Shown one piece after another: positions 25,501-31,540 of a DNA stretch of 64,000 nucleotides (positions within the stretch are counted from its first letter, which is position 1; every line of letters starts with the position of its first letter). The position numbers and the translations under genes are program-made. Below the pieces are notes generated by a model that was not told the origin of the DNA, did not search any database, and worked only from the letters and a program-made list of their open reading frames with translations. The stretch is from Arcuatula senhousia. Its lineage: Eukaryota; Mollusca; Bivalvia; Mytilida; Mytilidae. The stretch is taken from contig OZ020310.1 in the NCBI GenBank assembly GCA_963971305.1, positions 61,143,017 to 61,207,016 on the forward strand. Reading direction: 5' to 3'.

Positions 25501-26743
25501 AGCATTGATAAAAAAAATTGAAATATATTACTGTGGTTTAATTATTATTCCCGAGGTTTAAATTTTCATGGTTTTTGTTGGTCATGTTGGTGGCCTTAAC
25601 CCACAAAATTTGATACCAAACAAAATGAATTTAACATTCATCTGTGATGAACCATGAATTTAAGAATCCATAAACTGTTCCTTTTTCATCAAACCATGAA
25701 AATTGGTACCCAGGAAAATAAATGAATCCACAGTACATCAATTTTTTTTTAAAAACTTTTAATTGCTTTCTTTTATTTCAATATTTACGCTGTAATTGTG
25801 TGATTTTTGTCTCATGCTTAAATAGTATACTTCATCATGTTCATATCCATCTCTTTTAAAGCAACGTGACCTATTCTTACATCTTAATTCTGATGTGAAT
25901 TTACTATTATGTCATGAATGAAAAAACCAACCAATTCTTACCTAAGTACACTGGGGCTTTTTCTGTGGTCACATGATTGTCTACGTATGTTGTCCCAAGT
26001 GTTAGAATGGGCGTGCCTCCAGTACCGATCAAAATCTGGGCAGATATCAATATCAGTACGTAGACCCAATTACCAGATGTCTCGCCTATACACTTCTCCT
26101 TATACCCCCCGTTAGAAACATCGTCCACCAGTTTACATATATTCCCGTCAGTTTCATTAGACGTGATGCCTCGGTGAACTGTGTACTTCTCGGCTAAGAT
26201 ATGTGGCAAGGCAAACAGGAACGCACCCAGAGACATGAGGAATACACCGTAACTGATCCATCGTGGAATGTGCCGACGCCCACCTAAATAACTGATAAAG
26301 ATGACAGTCACTAATGATCCAAATTCATACGATGCAGCTATCAACCCAGATATTGAACTTCCAATTTCAAATCGTTTCTCGATTGTGGTTATGACACTGT
26401 TGAAGTAGCCGGTGGACATTGTACCAGTGGTGGCCATCAAAAGGCACATACATATGACGAATGATTTGACGTTTGCCAATGACTGCAGACTCTGAGGACG
26501 ACATTTCCCTATTCCACAAGGCCGAGGGTTGTCTAGGACTTCAGTGACATATTCTACTTGTAGACAAGACTTGATGTATTCATCCTTTTCGGTCTTTCCT
26601 TTGACAAACTGACTTCGGCTGCTGACGGAGTAATCACTAATGGAGGATTCCTGCCCCACACTGATACACCCTGGGGTGTTAACATTCTCTGTGATGAACT
26701 GGACGTTTAATTCCTCACTCAGATCCCTGGGTCTCTCTGCCAT
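1368..26743 (-). CDS. SLCO: SLCO/OATP-family organic anion transporter, ten coding exons (whole gene)
   Basis: Complete coding region assembled on the minus strand. Exons (high to low): 26743-25942, 25041-24724, 23269-23105, 16640-16560, 15608-15482, 10911-10716, 9928-9741, 9288-9224, 7468-7340, 1540-1368. All junctions are GT-AG and the phases (1,1,1,1,2,0,2,1,1) join without conflict. They give 2,244 coding bases: 747 residues plus stop, normal for the family. OATPs are 12-segment plasma-membrane carriers for large amphipathic organic anions such as steroid conjugates, thyroid hormones, prostanoids and toxins. Diagnostic features are the signature DPQWIGAWWGGF (about residues 306-317), FLPKYLETQFG, a Kazal-like cysteine domain (about 515-560) and IPGPIMFG. 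The N-terminal membrane region most resembles the OATP4A type; that assignment is tentative. The introns after exons 2, 3, 5, 7 and 9 begin with repeated copies of the exon end and donor site. Confidence 0.95.
2201..2428. repeat. foldback (long hairpin), MITE-like
   Basis: Nearly perfect inverted repeat. The left arm starts AAATAATTCATGGCCG and the right arm ends CGGCCGGACATGAATTATTT. The arms share ATGGGTGCCCATTATTTTCG / ATAATGGGCACCCATGG and GATATTTTACCCAGAG / CTCTGGGTAAAATATC. The loop lies around 2300-2330. Arms of about 100 bases with no coding capacity fit a foldback MITE. Confidence 0.8.
3400..4080. repeat. diverged ~150-bp tandem repeat, four copies
   Basis: The phrase CATTAAATTCTG followed by AGAGGAGTTG recurs near 3414, 3570, 3742 and 3878, each near an AGGGC(C/A)ATAACTCC motif. 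A single diverged relative lies at about 21846-22080. Non-coding; it abuts the lower end of the 90-bp array. Confidence 0.6.
4084..7420 (-). repeat. 90-bp tandem array built from SLCO exon 9 and its donor site, about 37 copies
   Basis: On the minus strand each unit reads as the last ~85 bases of exon 9 (from SCLVWNEKCG to KYV), then the donor GTAAGTC. The true exon copy is 7340-7429. The unit is 30 codons and contains no stop in the exon's frame, so the frame stays open from 7448 to 4074; the opposite strand is also open for about 1,070 codons. Variants alternate (VT or VW before NEK, GACCC/GACAC, CACG/CACA). One copy near 4548 has GGTAAG changed to GATAAG, losing its donor; nearly all others keep GTAAGT. 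Confidence 0.95.
7340..7468 (-). CDS. SLCO: SLCO exon 9: last extracellular loop
   Basis: The acceptor TTACTTTTTCAG precedes 7468. The exon encodes YIPGPIMFGNTIDTSCLVWN then EKCGRHGSCVLYDIVQFRYK and ends phase 1 at GTG G|GTAAGT. IPGP(I/L)xFG...D..C..W...C...G.C..YD...FR is a strongly conserved OATP block before the last membrane segment. The exon is 129 bases. It is the founder of the 90-bp array that follows it in transcript order; conservation into exon 10 indicates that the first donor, at 7340, is the canonical one. Confidence 0.95.
7469..9223. other. SLCO intron 8
   Basis: Non-coding. It includes a dispersed-repeat copy at about 8196-8480 and short segments sharing the AACAGGAAGTAG phrase (about 7556). 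Around 8860-9080 there is a run of phrases such as TTTCGTGG(A)T and CCACGAAAT in opposite orientations, which suggests another inverted-repeat relic. No exon seen. Confidence 0.55.
9224..9288 (-). CDS. SLCO: SLCO exon 8 (65 bases)
   Basis: Acceptor CATTTAAG before 9288; donor G|GTAAGC at 9224. Encodes (R)SVHEEEKSFALGLQFVILRL, matching the OATP segment around the eleventh membrane helix (RSFALGxQxxxxRxxG). It fills exactly the phase gap between exon 7 (phase 2) and exon 9 (phase 1), strong support for so small an exon. No tandem array follows its donor. Confidence 0.93.
9680..9760 (-). repeat. two-copy duplication of the SLCO exon 7 donor region
   Basis: On the minus strand, GACCTTGAGGTAAGTGAC at the true exon end is followed 41 bases later by GACCCTGAGGTAAGTCAC, and both are followed by TTGACCTTTAT. 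The second intact donor (GTAAGT) is at 9699-9694. The exonic part of the duplicate is only about 10 bases. Use of the second donor would add 41 bases and hit TAA at once, since AG|G TAA is in frame. Confidence 0.85.
9741..9928 (-). CDS. SLCO: SLCO exon 7: end of extracellular cysteine loop and tenth membrane segment
   Basis: Acceptor TCTATTTTCAG before 9928, donor AG|GTAAGT at 9741. It encodes NFSGCSCIMDDSNISPEVIV, then ATNGPCKSTCHNLYPFLFLL and VTFTVAGTQMPLLMVTL. The CxC and GxCxxxC cysteines complete the extracellular cysteine-rich loop, and the hydrophobic stretch is a membrane helix followed by the conserved P..xxTLR. The exon starts in phase 0 and ends in phase 2, agreeing with both neighbours. 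Confidence 0.94.
10540..10690 (-). pseudogene. degenerate second copy of the Kazal exon, 3' half
   Basis: On the minus strand this stretch translates as NGITYFCLCHPGCSRLYYN, parallel to NGITYFSPCHAGCTRFYSY in exon 6. DNA similarity runs on through TTATATTACAACAGAAGAAA. A few bases are missing after the GC(S/T)R codons, the frame upstream of NGITYF is broken, and the donor is lost (CTAACCCAGTC where exon 6 has CTAACTGTAAG). It lies about 30 bases past the true exon in transcript order. I read it as a dead partial exon duplicate. Confidence 0.85.
10716..10911 (-). CDS. SLCO: SLCO exon 6: Kazal-like extracellular domain
   Basis: Acceptor CTTTTACAG before 10911, donor ACT|GTAAGTG at 10716. It encodes TGLDSEEFDLGNLETNLTST, then CNMNCDCSTRESQPICGING and ITYFSPCHAGCTRFYSYITP. 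The spacing CxxxCxC...P(I/V)CGxxGITYFSPCHAGC is the hallmark of the large extracellular loop between membrane helices 9 and 10 of OATPs, which folds like a Kazal inhibitor domain. 196 bases, phase 2 in, phase 0 out. Broken partial copies flank it on both sides (10540-10690 and 11323-11368). Confidence 0.96.
10912..11941. other. SLCO intron 5, part not in the array
   Basis: Non-coding apart from the dead exon 6 fragment at 11323-11368 and a dispersed-repeat copy at 11373-11762. The short open frames at 11457-11871 are repeat sequence. Confidence 0.6.
11323..11368 (-). pseudogene. fragment copy of the SLCO exon 6 5' end
   Basis: The minus strand reads GGCCTTGAAAGTGAAGAGTT then TGACCTTGGTAACCTAGAGA, almost identical to the start of exon 6 (about 10866-10905). 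The sequence before it reads CGCATCACG where exon 6 has an acceptor CAGCACTG, so the splice site is gone. A dispersed-repeat copy begins at once beyond it (11373), perhaps where the duplicate was broken. Confidence 0.85.
11942..15535 (-). repeat. 52-bp tandem array built from SLCO exon 5 and its donor site, about 69 copies
   Basis: On the minus strand the unit is GATGGCTGGGGCAACATTCC, CATATCATGCTTATGTTAACAG and GTAAGTACAA: about 43 bases of the exon 5 end, then the donor and roughly 9 intron bases. The copy nearest exon 5 is the exon end itself (15482-15530). Units are 52 bases with occasional one-base gains or losses (CCCCTGG, CCCGG variants), and many keep a strong GTAAGT donor; some have GTAATT or GTGAGT. 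Blocks of variants recur (for example 12650-13140 resembles 13590-14070), so larger segments were also duplicated. Reading past the first donor gives AGG TAA, an immediate stop. Confidence 0.96.
15482..15608 (-). CDS. SLCO: SLCO exon 5: ninth membrane segment and start of large loop
   Basis: Acceptor CATGTTTTTTAG before 15608, donor AACAG|GTAAGT at 15482. It encodes AIKLALILDGLALVGFVCFM then VLGCENVKMAGATFPYHAYV. The GC(E/D)N...AG(A/V)T.PY phrase after a membrane helix is conserved in OATPs. 127 bases, phase 1 in, phase 2 out. It is the founder of the 52-bp array. Confidence 0.95.
15609..16559. other. SLCO intron 4
   Basis: Non-coding. Two diverged copies of a dispersed sequence with the phrases TGGTTTAGTCTCTGC / TGGTTTGGTCTCTGC and CTTTTGACAT lie near 15650-15775 and 16385-16490. 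A segment with the AGGGAGTAGGTGAGC phrase is near 15990. No exon seen. Confidence 0.55.
16560..16640 (-). CDS. SLCO: SLCO exon 4 (81 bases)
   Basis: Acceptor ATTTCTCTTCACAG before 16640, donor AAAG|GTATGG at 16560. It encodes GIGIPGAVVGILVGGFILKR and YQLRPKG, matching the OATP segment LTG...PG...G...GG(Y/F)..KR.. after the eighth membrane helix. 27 codons, phase 1 to phase 1. No tandem array follows its donor. Confidence 0.94.
17835..18659 (+). pseudogene. Penelope-like retroelement reverse transcriptase, 5'-truncated with an in-frame stop
   Basis: One reading frame carries reverse transcriptase blocks in order: QQIGIPMCTNCAPFLADLFL (17835-18107), then after a TAA at 18108-18110 the same frame continues with SYETEFLQ, the catalytic FRYIDDVLSVNN (18177 onward), FTSFLDLHLEFD, LSTKIYDKRDNFNF and AYGVYISQLIRYARAC, stopping at 18659. 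The GIPMxTNCAP...ADLFLYSYE and YIDDVL motifs are typical of Penelope-like elements; that class is my best reading. A tyrosine codon is probably what became TAA. No endonuclease domain was identified. It lies antisense inside SLCO intron 3. Confidence 0.82.
18752..19190 (+). repeat. two copies of a short repeat downstream of the Penelope-like relic
   Basis: About 18752-18845 and 19091-19190 share GATCGCAATGGAAGAGGGAG, GTTTGGCGCCA(T/C)AAAACCTGG and CTGTACC(C/A)AGTCAGGACCATT. Both lie downstream of the relic in its orientation and may belong to its 3' region. A looser likeness to the dispersed family at 630-1340 (GGCGCC...AAAA, then CCTGTCC...CAGGA) suggests related termini. Confidence 0.55.
21165..21355. 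mobile_element. short G/C-tract inverted-repeat element
   Basis: Starts with GCTGATCCAGG and a run of 15 G, and ends TTCTGGATCCACCCCTAAAA. The interior has a C run (ACCCCCCCCCACC). Terminal GATCCA(G)GG versus GGATCCACCCC inverted ends and no coding capacity suggest a MITE-like element. Open frames here on both strands are an effect of the skewed composition. Confidence 0.5.
22262..23136 (-). repeat. 40-bp tandem array built from SLCO exon 3 and its donor site, about 22 copies
   Basis: The minus-strand unit is CCTCCAAATCTATGGCCAAT, CTTTTCACAG, then GTACGTAGAA: the last 30 bases of exon 3, its donor and 10 intron bases. The copy nearest the exon (about 23105-23136) is the exon end itself. GTAC(G/A)T is retained in nearly every unit. 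Variation is mainly G/A in GGAGGTT/GGAGATT and C/T at the unit end. Reading past the first donor gives GGT ACG TAG, a stop within three codons. Confidence 0.96.
23105..23269 (-). CDS. SLCO: SLCO exon 3: seventh and eighth membrane region
   Basis: Acceptor TACTTTTCAG before 23269, donor CACAG|GTAC at 23105. It encodes IPRSIVNLLKNKIYVLASLG, ICCEIAIVSGFVIFLPKYLE and TQFGTSKSMANLFTG. FLPKYLETQFG.S.S.AN.LTG is one of the strongest OATP family blocks. 165 bases, phase 1 to phase 1. It is the founder of the 40-bp array. Confidence 0.96.
23270..23833. other. SLCO intron 2, part not in the array
   Basis: AT-rich sequence between the exon 3 acceptor and the lower end of the 50-bp array. It has a C run near 23341; otherwise no recognisable element and no exon. 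Confidence 0.5.
23834..24750 (-). repeat. 50-bp tandem array built from SLCO exon 2 and its donor site, about 18 copies
   Basis: The minus-strand unit is GGAGGAGTACGGCAAAGC, TATAAAAG, then GTAAAACTCTTACATAATTC: about 27 bases of exon 2 end, the donor and about 23 intron bases. The copy at 24724-24750 is the exon end. Three shortened 39-bp units lie at about 24413-24530, where GGAGGAGTACGG is reduced to CTACGA. All visible units keep AAAG|GTAAAA. Retention of the first unit adds five codons then TAA. Confidence 0.95.
24724..25041 (-). CDS. SLCO: SLCO exon 2: OATP signature exon
   Basis: Acceptor TTATCTGTTTCAG before 25041, donor AAAAG|GTAAAA at 24724. It encodes (A)FIYASGVLGPVLGYALG, then the signature SDPQWIGAWWGGFIICGILL, the helix VLAFPFLSFPRIL and a charged cytoplasmic loop (EEKRKILEQKSKEDLLNQED). 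D-x-RW-(I/V)-GAWW-x-G-(F/L)-L is the accepted OATP fingerprint, here with Q in place of R. 318 bases, phase 1 to phase 1. Its 3' end founded the 50-bp array, and its 5' end with acceptor is also duplicated once upstream. Confidence 0.97.
25004..25126 (-). repeat. two-copy duplication of the SLCO exon 2 acceptor
   Basis: A 67-base period repeats TTTTATCTGTTTCAG plus the first ~40 bases of exon 2 (CTTTCATCTATGCCTCAGGA and on). The upstream acceptor places its first exon base at 25108 and the true one at 25041. Because 67 is not a multiple of three, using the upstream acceptor without removing the extra copy shifts the frame and reaches a stop near 24963. The downstream acceptor is therefore the productive one. 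Confidence 0.88.
25127..25941. other. SLCO intron 1, remaining part
   Basis: Non-coding. Many ACATGTACATGTA-type runs near 25140-25480, and a pair of inverted phrases at about 25540-25740 (ATGGTTTTTGTTGG, then AACCATGAAAATTGGTACCC) that recur near 29500-29640, suggesting a shared element. No exon seen. Confidence 0.55.
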
Positions 26744-26835
26744 TGCTAGTTACCCTTGTGTGGATGTGCCTTCAGGACCTGACCGAGTTGTCCCTCTAAG
26801 ATTACTGGTACCCATAACTTTTGCTGAACATGTAG
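25942..26835 (-). CDS. SLCO: SLCO exon 1: N-terminus through about five membrane segments (start codon at 26743)
   Basis: The acceptor TTCTCTTTTCCAG places the exon start at 26835, so 26744-26835 is 5' UTR and a further upstream non-coding exon should exist. The first in-frame ATG is at 26743 and the donor TTAG|GTAAGA ends the exon at 25942. It encodes 267 codons: a ~93-residue cytoplasmic N-terminus rich in S, E and charged residues, then helices beginning SFVICMCLLMATTGTM and ISGLIAASYEFGSLVTVIFI. STIEKRF-type, SSYE and (R/H)IPRW phrases match OATPs, closest to the OATP4A type. NET near residue 196 is a possible N-glycosylation site. No tandem array follows this donor. Confidence 0.95.
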
Positions 26836-26868
26836 CTGGAAAAGAGAACAGAAAACATGAGTACCATA

Positions 26869-27082
26869 AGTGAGGGGGGTAGGACCTTTTTCGGGACACC
26901 GGGATAGGCCATATTTAAGCTCGGGATTTCGGGATTTGGACAATTTAAGTTCGGGGTTCCGAGATAAAAATTATATCAACTTTACCGGGCTTCGGGATTT
27001 TCTCATTTTTAAGTCGGGATGACAGGATTTTGTAAAAATTAGTTCGAGATTCCGGGATCAGACCCCATCCTACCCCCCTCAT
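26869..27082. mobile_element. MITE-like element with CGGGATT motifs
   Basis: Inverted ends GTGAGGGGGGTAGGA (26869) and TCCTACCCCCCTCAT (about 27068). The interior repeats CGGGATTTCGGGATT-type phrases. No coding capacity. It lies just upstream of the SLCO 5' UTR exon. It resembles in style the GGGATATGGGATATT element at 29925 and 47131. Confidence 0.7.
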
Positions 27083-28020
27083 AAGTAAATAACACTAATA
27101 AATGTACAAATATCATAATTTTTCAAATCTAAACACCCTTAATAAATTCATTTTTTTACTTACTAATAGTTTGGAAGACACTCAGGTTTTAACTGTTGTA
27201 GCTAGAATTATCATTGACAGTAACATCGAAGAAAAGGAGTGATTTTTGAAAATAGATGTTATTAATTGGATACTATTCTATGTTTTATGTGTAAGTTGAT
27301 TGTATTTGTTAAACTATCAATTATGTTCTTTCTCTCATTGTTGTAATCTCTTATTGCTCCTCGTGGGCTCCTGATCTGGAATAAAATGATGTTTATGTTT
27401 ATATAGTACCCCAGCAGGGTATGAAACTTCTCAAAAAGAAGGTTGCCCTGAAAGAAAATTTCCAAAATAAGGATCCAAAGACCCTTACAATGTTGCTTGC
27501 ATTGGTGTGCTCAAGCATTCCTCACGTTGTTTGCAATTTTTAATACAACATTTGTACAAGGTGTCCAAGCTTTATGCTAAAGTCGACCAATAATTATCAA
27601 ACTAAACTAAAGTTTACAAAGTAAACTACACACATACATGACATATATACAAAATAAAATTGTTATCATTTTTTTATTTTTAAAATGTTTTAATCATATC
27701 AAAAAATTATATGCAACTTCTAGTATATCTTTAATTTTATGTTTATAGAAAATATATAATAAATATGTATTAGGCACAAGAAAGTTTGCTGGAACTCATA
27801 GCATTTCAAAAACCACCACCATGACATGCACATATGTAACATATATTCACTTTCTTTGGCCTTCTATAACTATAATCATGATTATAGAAACAAAACAATA
27901 CACTTTAATCAACCCTTTCAATTACAGCTGAGATAATCAAGAAGATATAGTTACAAAGGAATGTAAAATTTGCCTTCTTTATCAGCATGCATAAATGCTG
28001 CAACTTTTAATCTTTGATTA
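27083..28020. other. AT-rich DNA upstream of SLCO
   Basis: No convincing gene or element. A non-coding first exon of SLCO should lie somewhere upstream of 26836, but I could not locate it. Confidence 0.5.
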
Positions 28021-28735
28021 TAGAGTAAATTGTTTTCCATCCTTAACGGGGCAGAGTGTAAAGTGTGGGCTGGTCTGATGTAAGGGATTGGGAGATGGGT
28101 TTATTGTATGAACAGGACAGTGTAATGTGTGGACTGGTCTGATGTAAGGGATTGGGAGATGGGTTTATTGTATGAACAGGACAGTGTAATGTGTGGACTG
28201 GTCTGGGGTCATGGATTGGGAGATGGGTTTATTGTATGAACAGGACAGTGTAATGTGTGGACTGGTCTGATGTAAGGGATTGGGAGATGGGTTTATTGTA
28301 TGAACAGGACAGTGTAATGTGTGGACTGGTCTGGGGTCATGGATTGGGAGATGGGTTTATTGTATGAACAGGACAGTGTAATGTGTGGACTGGTCTGATG
28401 TAAGGGATTGGGAGATGGGTTTATTGTATGAACAGGACAGTGTAATGTGTGGACTGGTCTGGGGTCATGGATTGGGAGATGGGTTTATTGTATGAACAGG
28501 ACAGTGTAATGTGTGGACTGGTCTGATGTAAGGGATTGGGAGATGGGTTTATTGTATGAACAGGACAGTGTAATGTGTGGACTGGTCTGGGGTCATGGAT
28601 TGGGAGATGGGTTTATTGTATGAACAGGACAGTGTAATGTGTGGACTGGTCTGATGTAAGGGATTGGGAGATGGGTTTATTGTATGAACAGGACAGTGTA
28701 ATGTGTGGACTGGTCTGGGGTCATGAATTGGAGTC
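28021..28735. repeat. 64-bp satellite with alternating unit types (128-bp higher-order repeat)
   Basis: The unit is GGATTGGGAGATGGGTTTAT, TGTATGAACAGGACAGTGTA, ATGTGTGGACTGGTCTG plus either ATGTAAG or GGGTCAT. Starts fall 64 bases apart (28085, 28149, 28213...). After the first two units the two endings alternate strictly, making a 128-bp higher-order unit; about 11 copies. More diverged relatives continue to about 29040 (TGGTCTGGTGTAATGGATTG). No link to an exon found. Confidence 0.9.
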
Positions 28736-29130
28736 TTTTTTGTTTTAACCTGCCTTCCCCACCATGATGCATAATTGCTGCACAGCTTACGTTCTTGATT
28801 TAATGGGCAACTAAATTGCTCTCAAATCAGAAATGGGGCCACTTGTAACATAGAGGTTGGTCTGGTGTAATGGATTGGGAAGGGTATTCATTGTTTTTTA
28901 GATTGTTAAAACCTGCCTACACACCATCATGCACCAGTTATTCAATGCTGCAACTTTTTAATTTTAGACTAAAGTAAATTGTGTTCAAACTTAAACAGTG
29001 TATCATTTGAGCTTGTCTTGTGCTCTGGATTTGGGAGCCTATTTTGTGTTTTATGTCACTTTACATCAGCATGCTCAAGTCTACAGGATCAATGCTACAA
29101 CTTCTATTAATCTTAGGTTATAGAGTAAGT
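28736..29130. repeat. diverged, longer-period relatives of the 64-bp satellite
   Basis: Loose copies of ~140 bases sharing ACCTGCCT(T/A)C, ATCATGC, GCTGCAACTTTT and AGAGTAAATTG-type phrases with 27960-28060. They may represent the ancestral unit from which the 64-bp array condensed. Non-coding. Confidence 0.5.
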
Positions 29131-29159
29131 TATTAACCAGAACTTGGAAGAGCATAACA

Positions 29160-29312
29160 TGTGGTCGGAGCTGTTGAGTAGATTGTCAAAAGTGGTAACC
29201 TTGTAAACCAGGGCTGGGCTGTTGAGTAGATTGTCAAAAGTGGTAACCTTGTAAACCAGGGCTGGGCTGTTGAGTAGATTGTCAAAAGTGGTAACCTTGT
29301 AAACCAGGGCTG
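29160..29312. repeat. 50-bp tandem repeat, three copies
   Basis: The unit GCTGTTGAGTAGATTGTCAA, AAGTGGTAACCTTGTAAACC, AGGGCTGG appears three times in a row with almost no variation, indicating a recent expansion. A 77-residue minus-strand frame reads through it as a repeat; not regarded as a gene. Confidence 0.85.
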
Positions 29313-29924
29313 GTCTGATGTTCTTAACTTGTACATGTTACTAAGATTGCCAAATGGATTCTTCAATAATGCTGCTTAAAAGCTGATTTCTACAACGCCA
29401 TACCTTAGGAGTTGAATTGTTATGAATAAGTTGTTTTTGAATTTGTTTTATTCCAAAACAAACCTGTGGTTTCATTATTATTTGTGGGGTATCACTTTTC
29501 GTGGTTTTTGTGGGTGGAATTAAAATTGATGCCCATTGAAAAGGAAATTCAACATTGATCTGTATCAAAACCATGAATTAAAGAATCAACAAAATGATCC
29601 CTTTTCATCAAACCACAAAAATTGGTACCCTTGAAAATAAATCAATCCACAGTACTTCAAAAATGCTTTCTTTTTAAAAATGTTAATCATGTTAATATTA
29701 TGTGTAATGAAAAGATTTAGACAAAAAAATAGCTAAAGGGATTCTTATGTACATGTTTATTCAAACATCAAATAAAAAAAATTACATGTATAATGTTATA
29801 ACAGGCCTGACATAGGTTTATCTGATATATTTTTTTAAGTATTAATGTTCTTTTGGACATAAAACCAAGCAAAAACATGAAGTAAATGTTCTCCACAGAA
29901 ATTGTTCAAAGCATCCTTGAGGCT

Positions 29925-30150
29925 TGTTTAGGTTATATTGGGATATGGGATATATTCACGCAATTTTTTCATGGGATACGGGATATTTGAGGCAAAACTT
30001 ATTGGGATATGCGATATTTAAGTCCATTTTATTTACAGGGATATGGGATACTGGAAAAACATTTTTTGGGATATGGCCATTATGGGATATTTGATGAAAA
30101 ATTTACGGGGATATTGGATATTGGTACCCCCCTAAACAAACCCCATCCTT
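29925..30150. mobile_element. MITE-like element with GGGATATGGGATATT motifs, copy 1
   Basis: About 220 bases with inverted ends GGCTTGTTTAGG and CCTAAACAAACCCC. The interior repeats GGGATA(T/C)GGGATAT and ends TTGGTACCCCCC. A second copy with the same order of phrases is at 47131-47345. Confidence 0.8.
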
Positions 30151-31380
30151 GTATATTCAGTTGTCACCATAGCATTTTTTGGTTTGAAATTGTAGCATCA
30201 CATTTATAATGAAATATATCAAAGAGCATTTCAGATAGCATCACATTTGAACCAGATAGTGCCCATCAAAATGTCAGGGATGCTGAAAGGGTCTGGTGAG
30301 AACATGTAAACAGAAGATTATTCCAAGTCATGAACTTGATCATAAACCAAAACTTACACAGTTTGGATTTTTATCAAAGAAAAGCACAGTCCAAAAATAA
30401 TGAAGTTTCTCTAACAAATTTCATGTCTAATGAGCTGATTAAATATTGTTTTAATGGAGAAATTGTAAAGACAAACTTACAAAGTGTACATGATTTGGTA
30501 TCCACAAACAATGGTTAATATCTTCATTCCTCTAATTAAAGATTAACTAAATGTAAACGTCAATTCTTAAAATAGCTCTGAACAATTCTCTAAACAAACT
30601 AAAATTGGATCACAAATGAAGCTTATTACAATTATCCACCTTTTTGTTAGTTGTGGCCTTAATTCTAGGAAATGAAGATTGATTTTCTTATAATTATACG
30701 ACAGGACATCGTTCCCTCAGGAAATCTAATTTACTTATCATTACAAGTACTTGTATCTTTATGTAAGAGATCATAGGGCAATCACCATTACCAGTAAACA
30801 ATCTCTTATACACACATATAAATGACCCGCTATGTAATTGACATTTTATATGTCATGTTTGTATATCAACAGTTGACATGGTTGAAGACATTATTGATAA
30901 TTTAGGCCAAATCCTTTGATGGTAAAATAATCATGATAATCAAATTAGACAATTGAATTATTTCAAATGTTAATTTTTGAAAAATCTGGACATACCCCCC
31001 CCCCCTAAATCATGGACAAGGATTTAACCACCCGCTATAGATTCAAAACCATTCAGATATATCATTTTATAGTGCATATTAAAGTTCAAAAATAATAACT
31101 GTGGTCTAAGTAGTCCCTGGCATCTAAAAAATTGAAAATATTACCCAAATGTCCATTTTCTGCGAATTTGAAAGAAACCATACTTATTCACCATGTTTTA
31201 CAAGCAAATAATTACATTGTAATTTATAACAACAATTTCGATTGCTTAATAATGCAGTTTTATTTCCCGATAAAACTCACTGGCACGTGCTACCTTCACA
31301 ACGACTTGAGCGGAGTAATTTAAAAAAATATACACCACGCATTTCGTGCAATTTTCTGTGCAAACATTTCATAAATTTTA
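30151..31380. other. AT-rich intergenic stretch
   Basis: Nothing recognisable beyond short homopolymers (C run near 30995) and AT-rich sequence. The short open frames here have no family features. Confidence 0.5.
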
Positions 31381-31395
31381 TCGGAATGTAATTAT

Positions 31396-31540
31396 ATACA
31401 TTGAATGCAATATTTTTGTGTAAAAGCGTGGACTTAAGCACATTTTTATTGAAGTGCGGTAGCGCTTCATGTTGAAAATGTGCGCAAAGGTCCACGCTTT
31501 TACACACCAATAAAACTCAAAAATATTGCATTCAATGTAT
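31396..31540. repeat. foldback element with near-palindromic core
   Basis: The arms ATACATTGAATGCAATATTT / AAATATTGCATTCAATGTAT, TAAAAGCGTGGAC / GTCCACGCTTTTA and GCACATTTT / AAAATGTGC surround the centre GAAGTGCGGTAGCGCTTC, itself nearly palindromic. A single strand would fold into a long hairpin. Non-coding, MITE-like. Confidence 0.85.

Noticed and set aside
28021..29312. Satellites upstream of SLCO as exon-border arrays
   Set aside because: The 64-bp unit has only a weak GTAAGG in half the copies and the 50-bp unit no good donor; no neighbouring exon was found.
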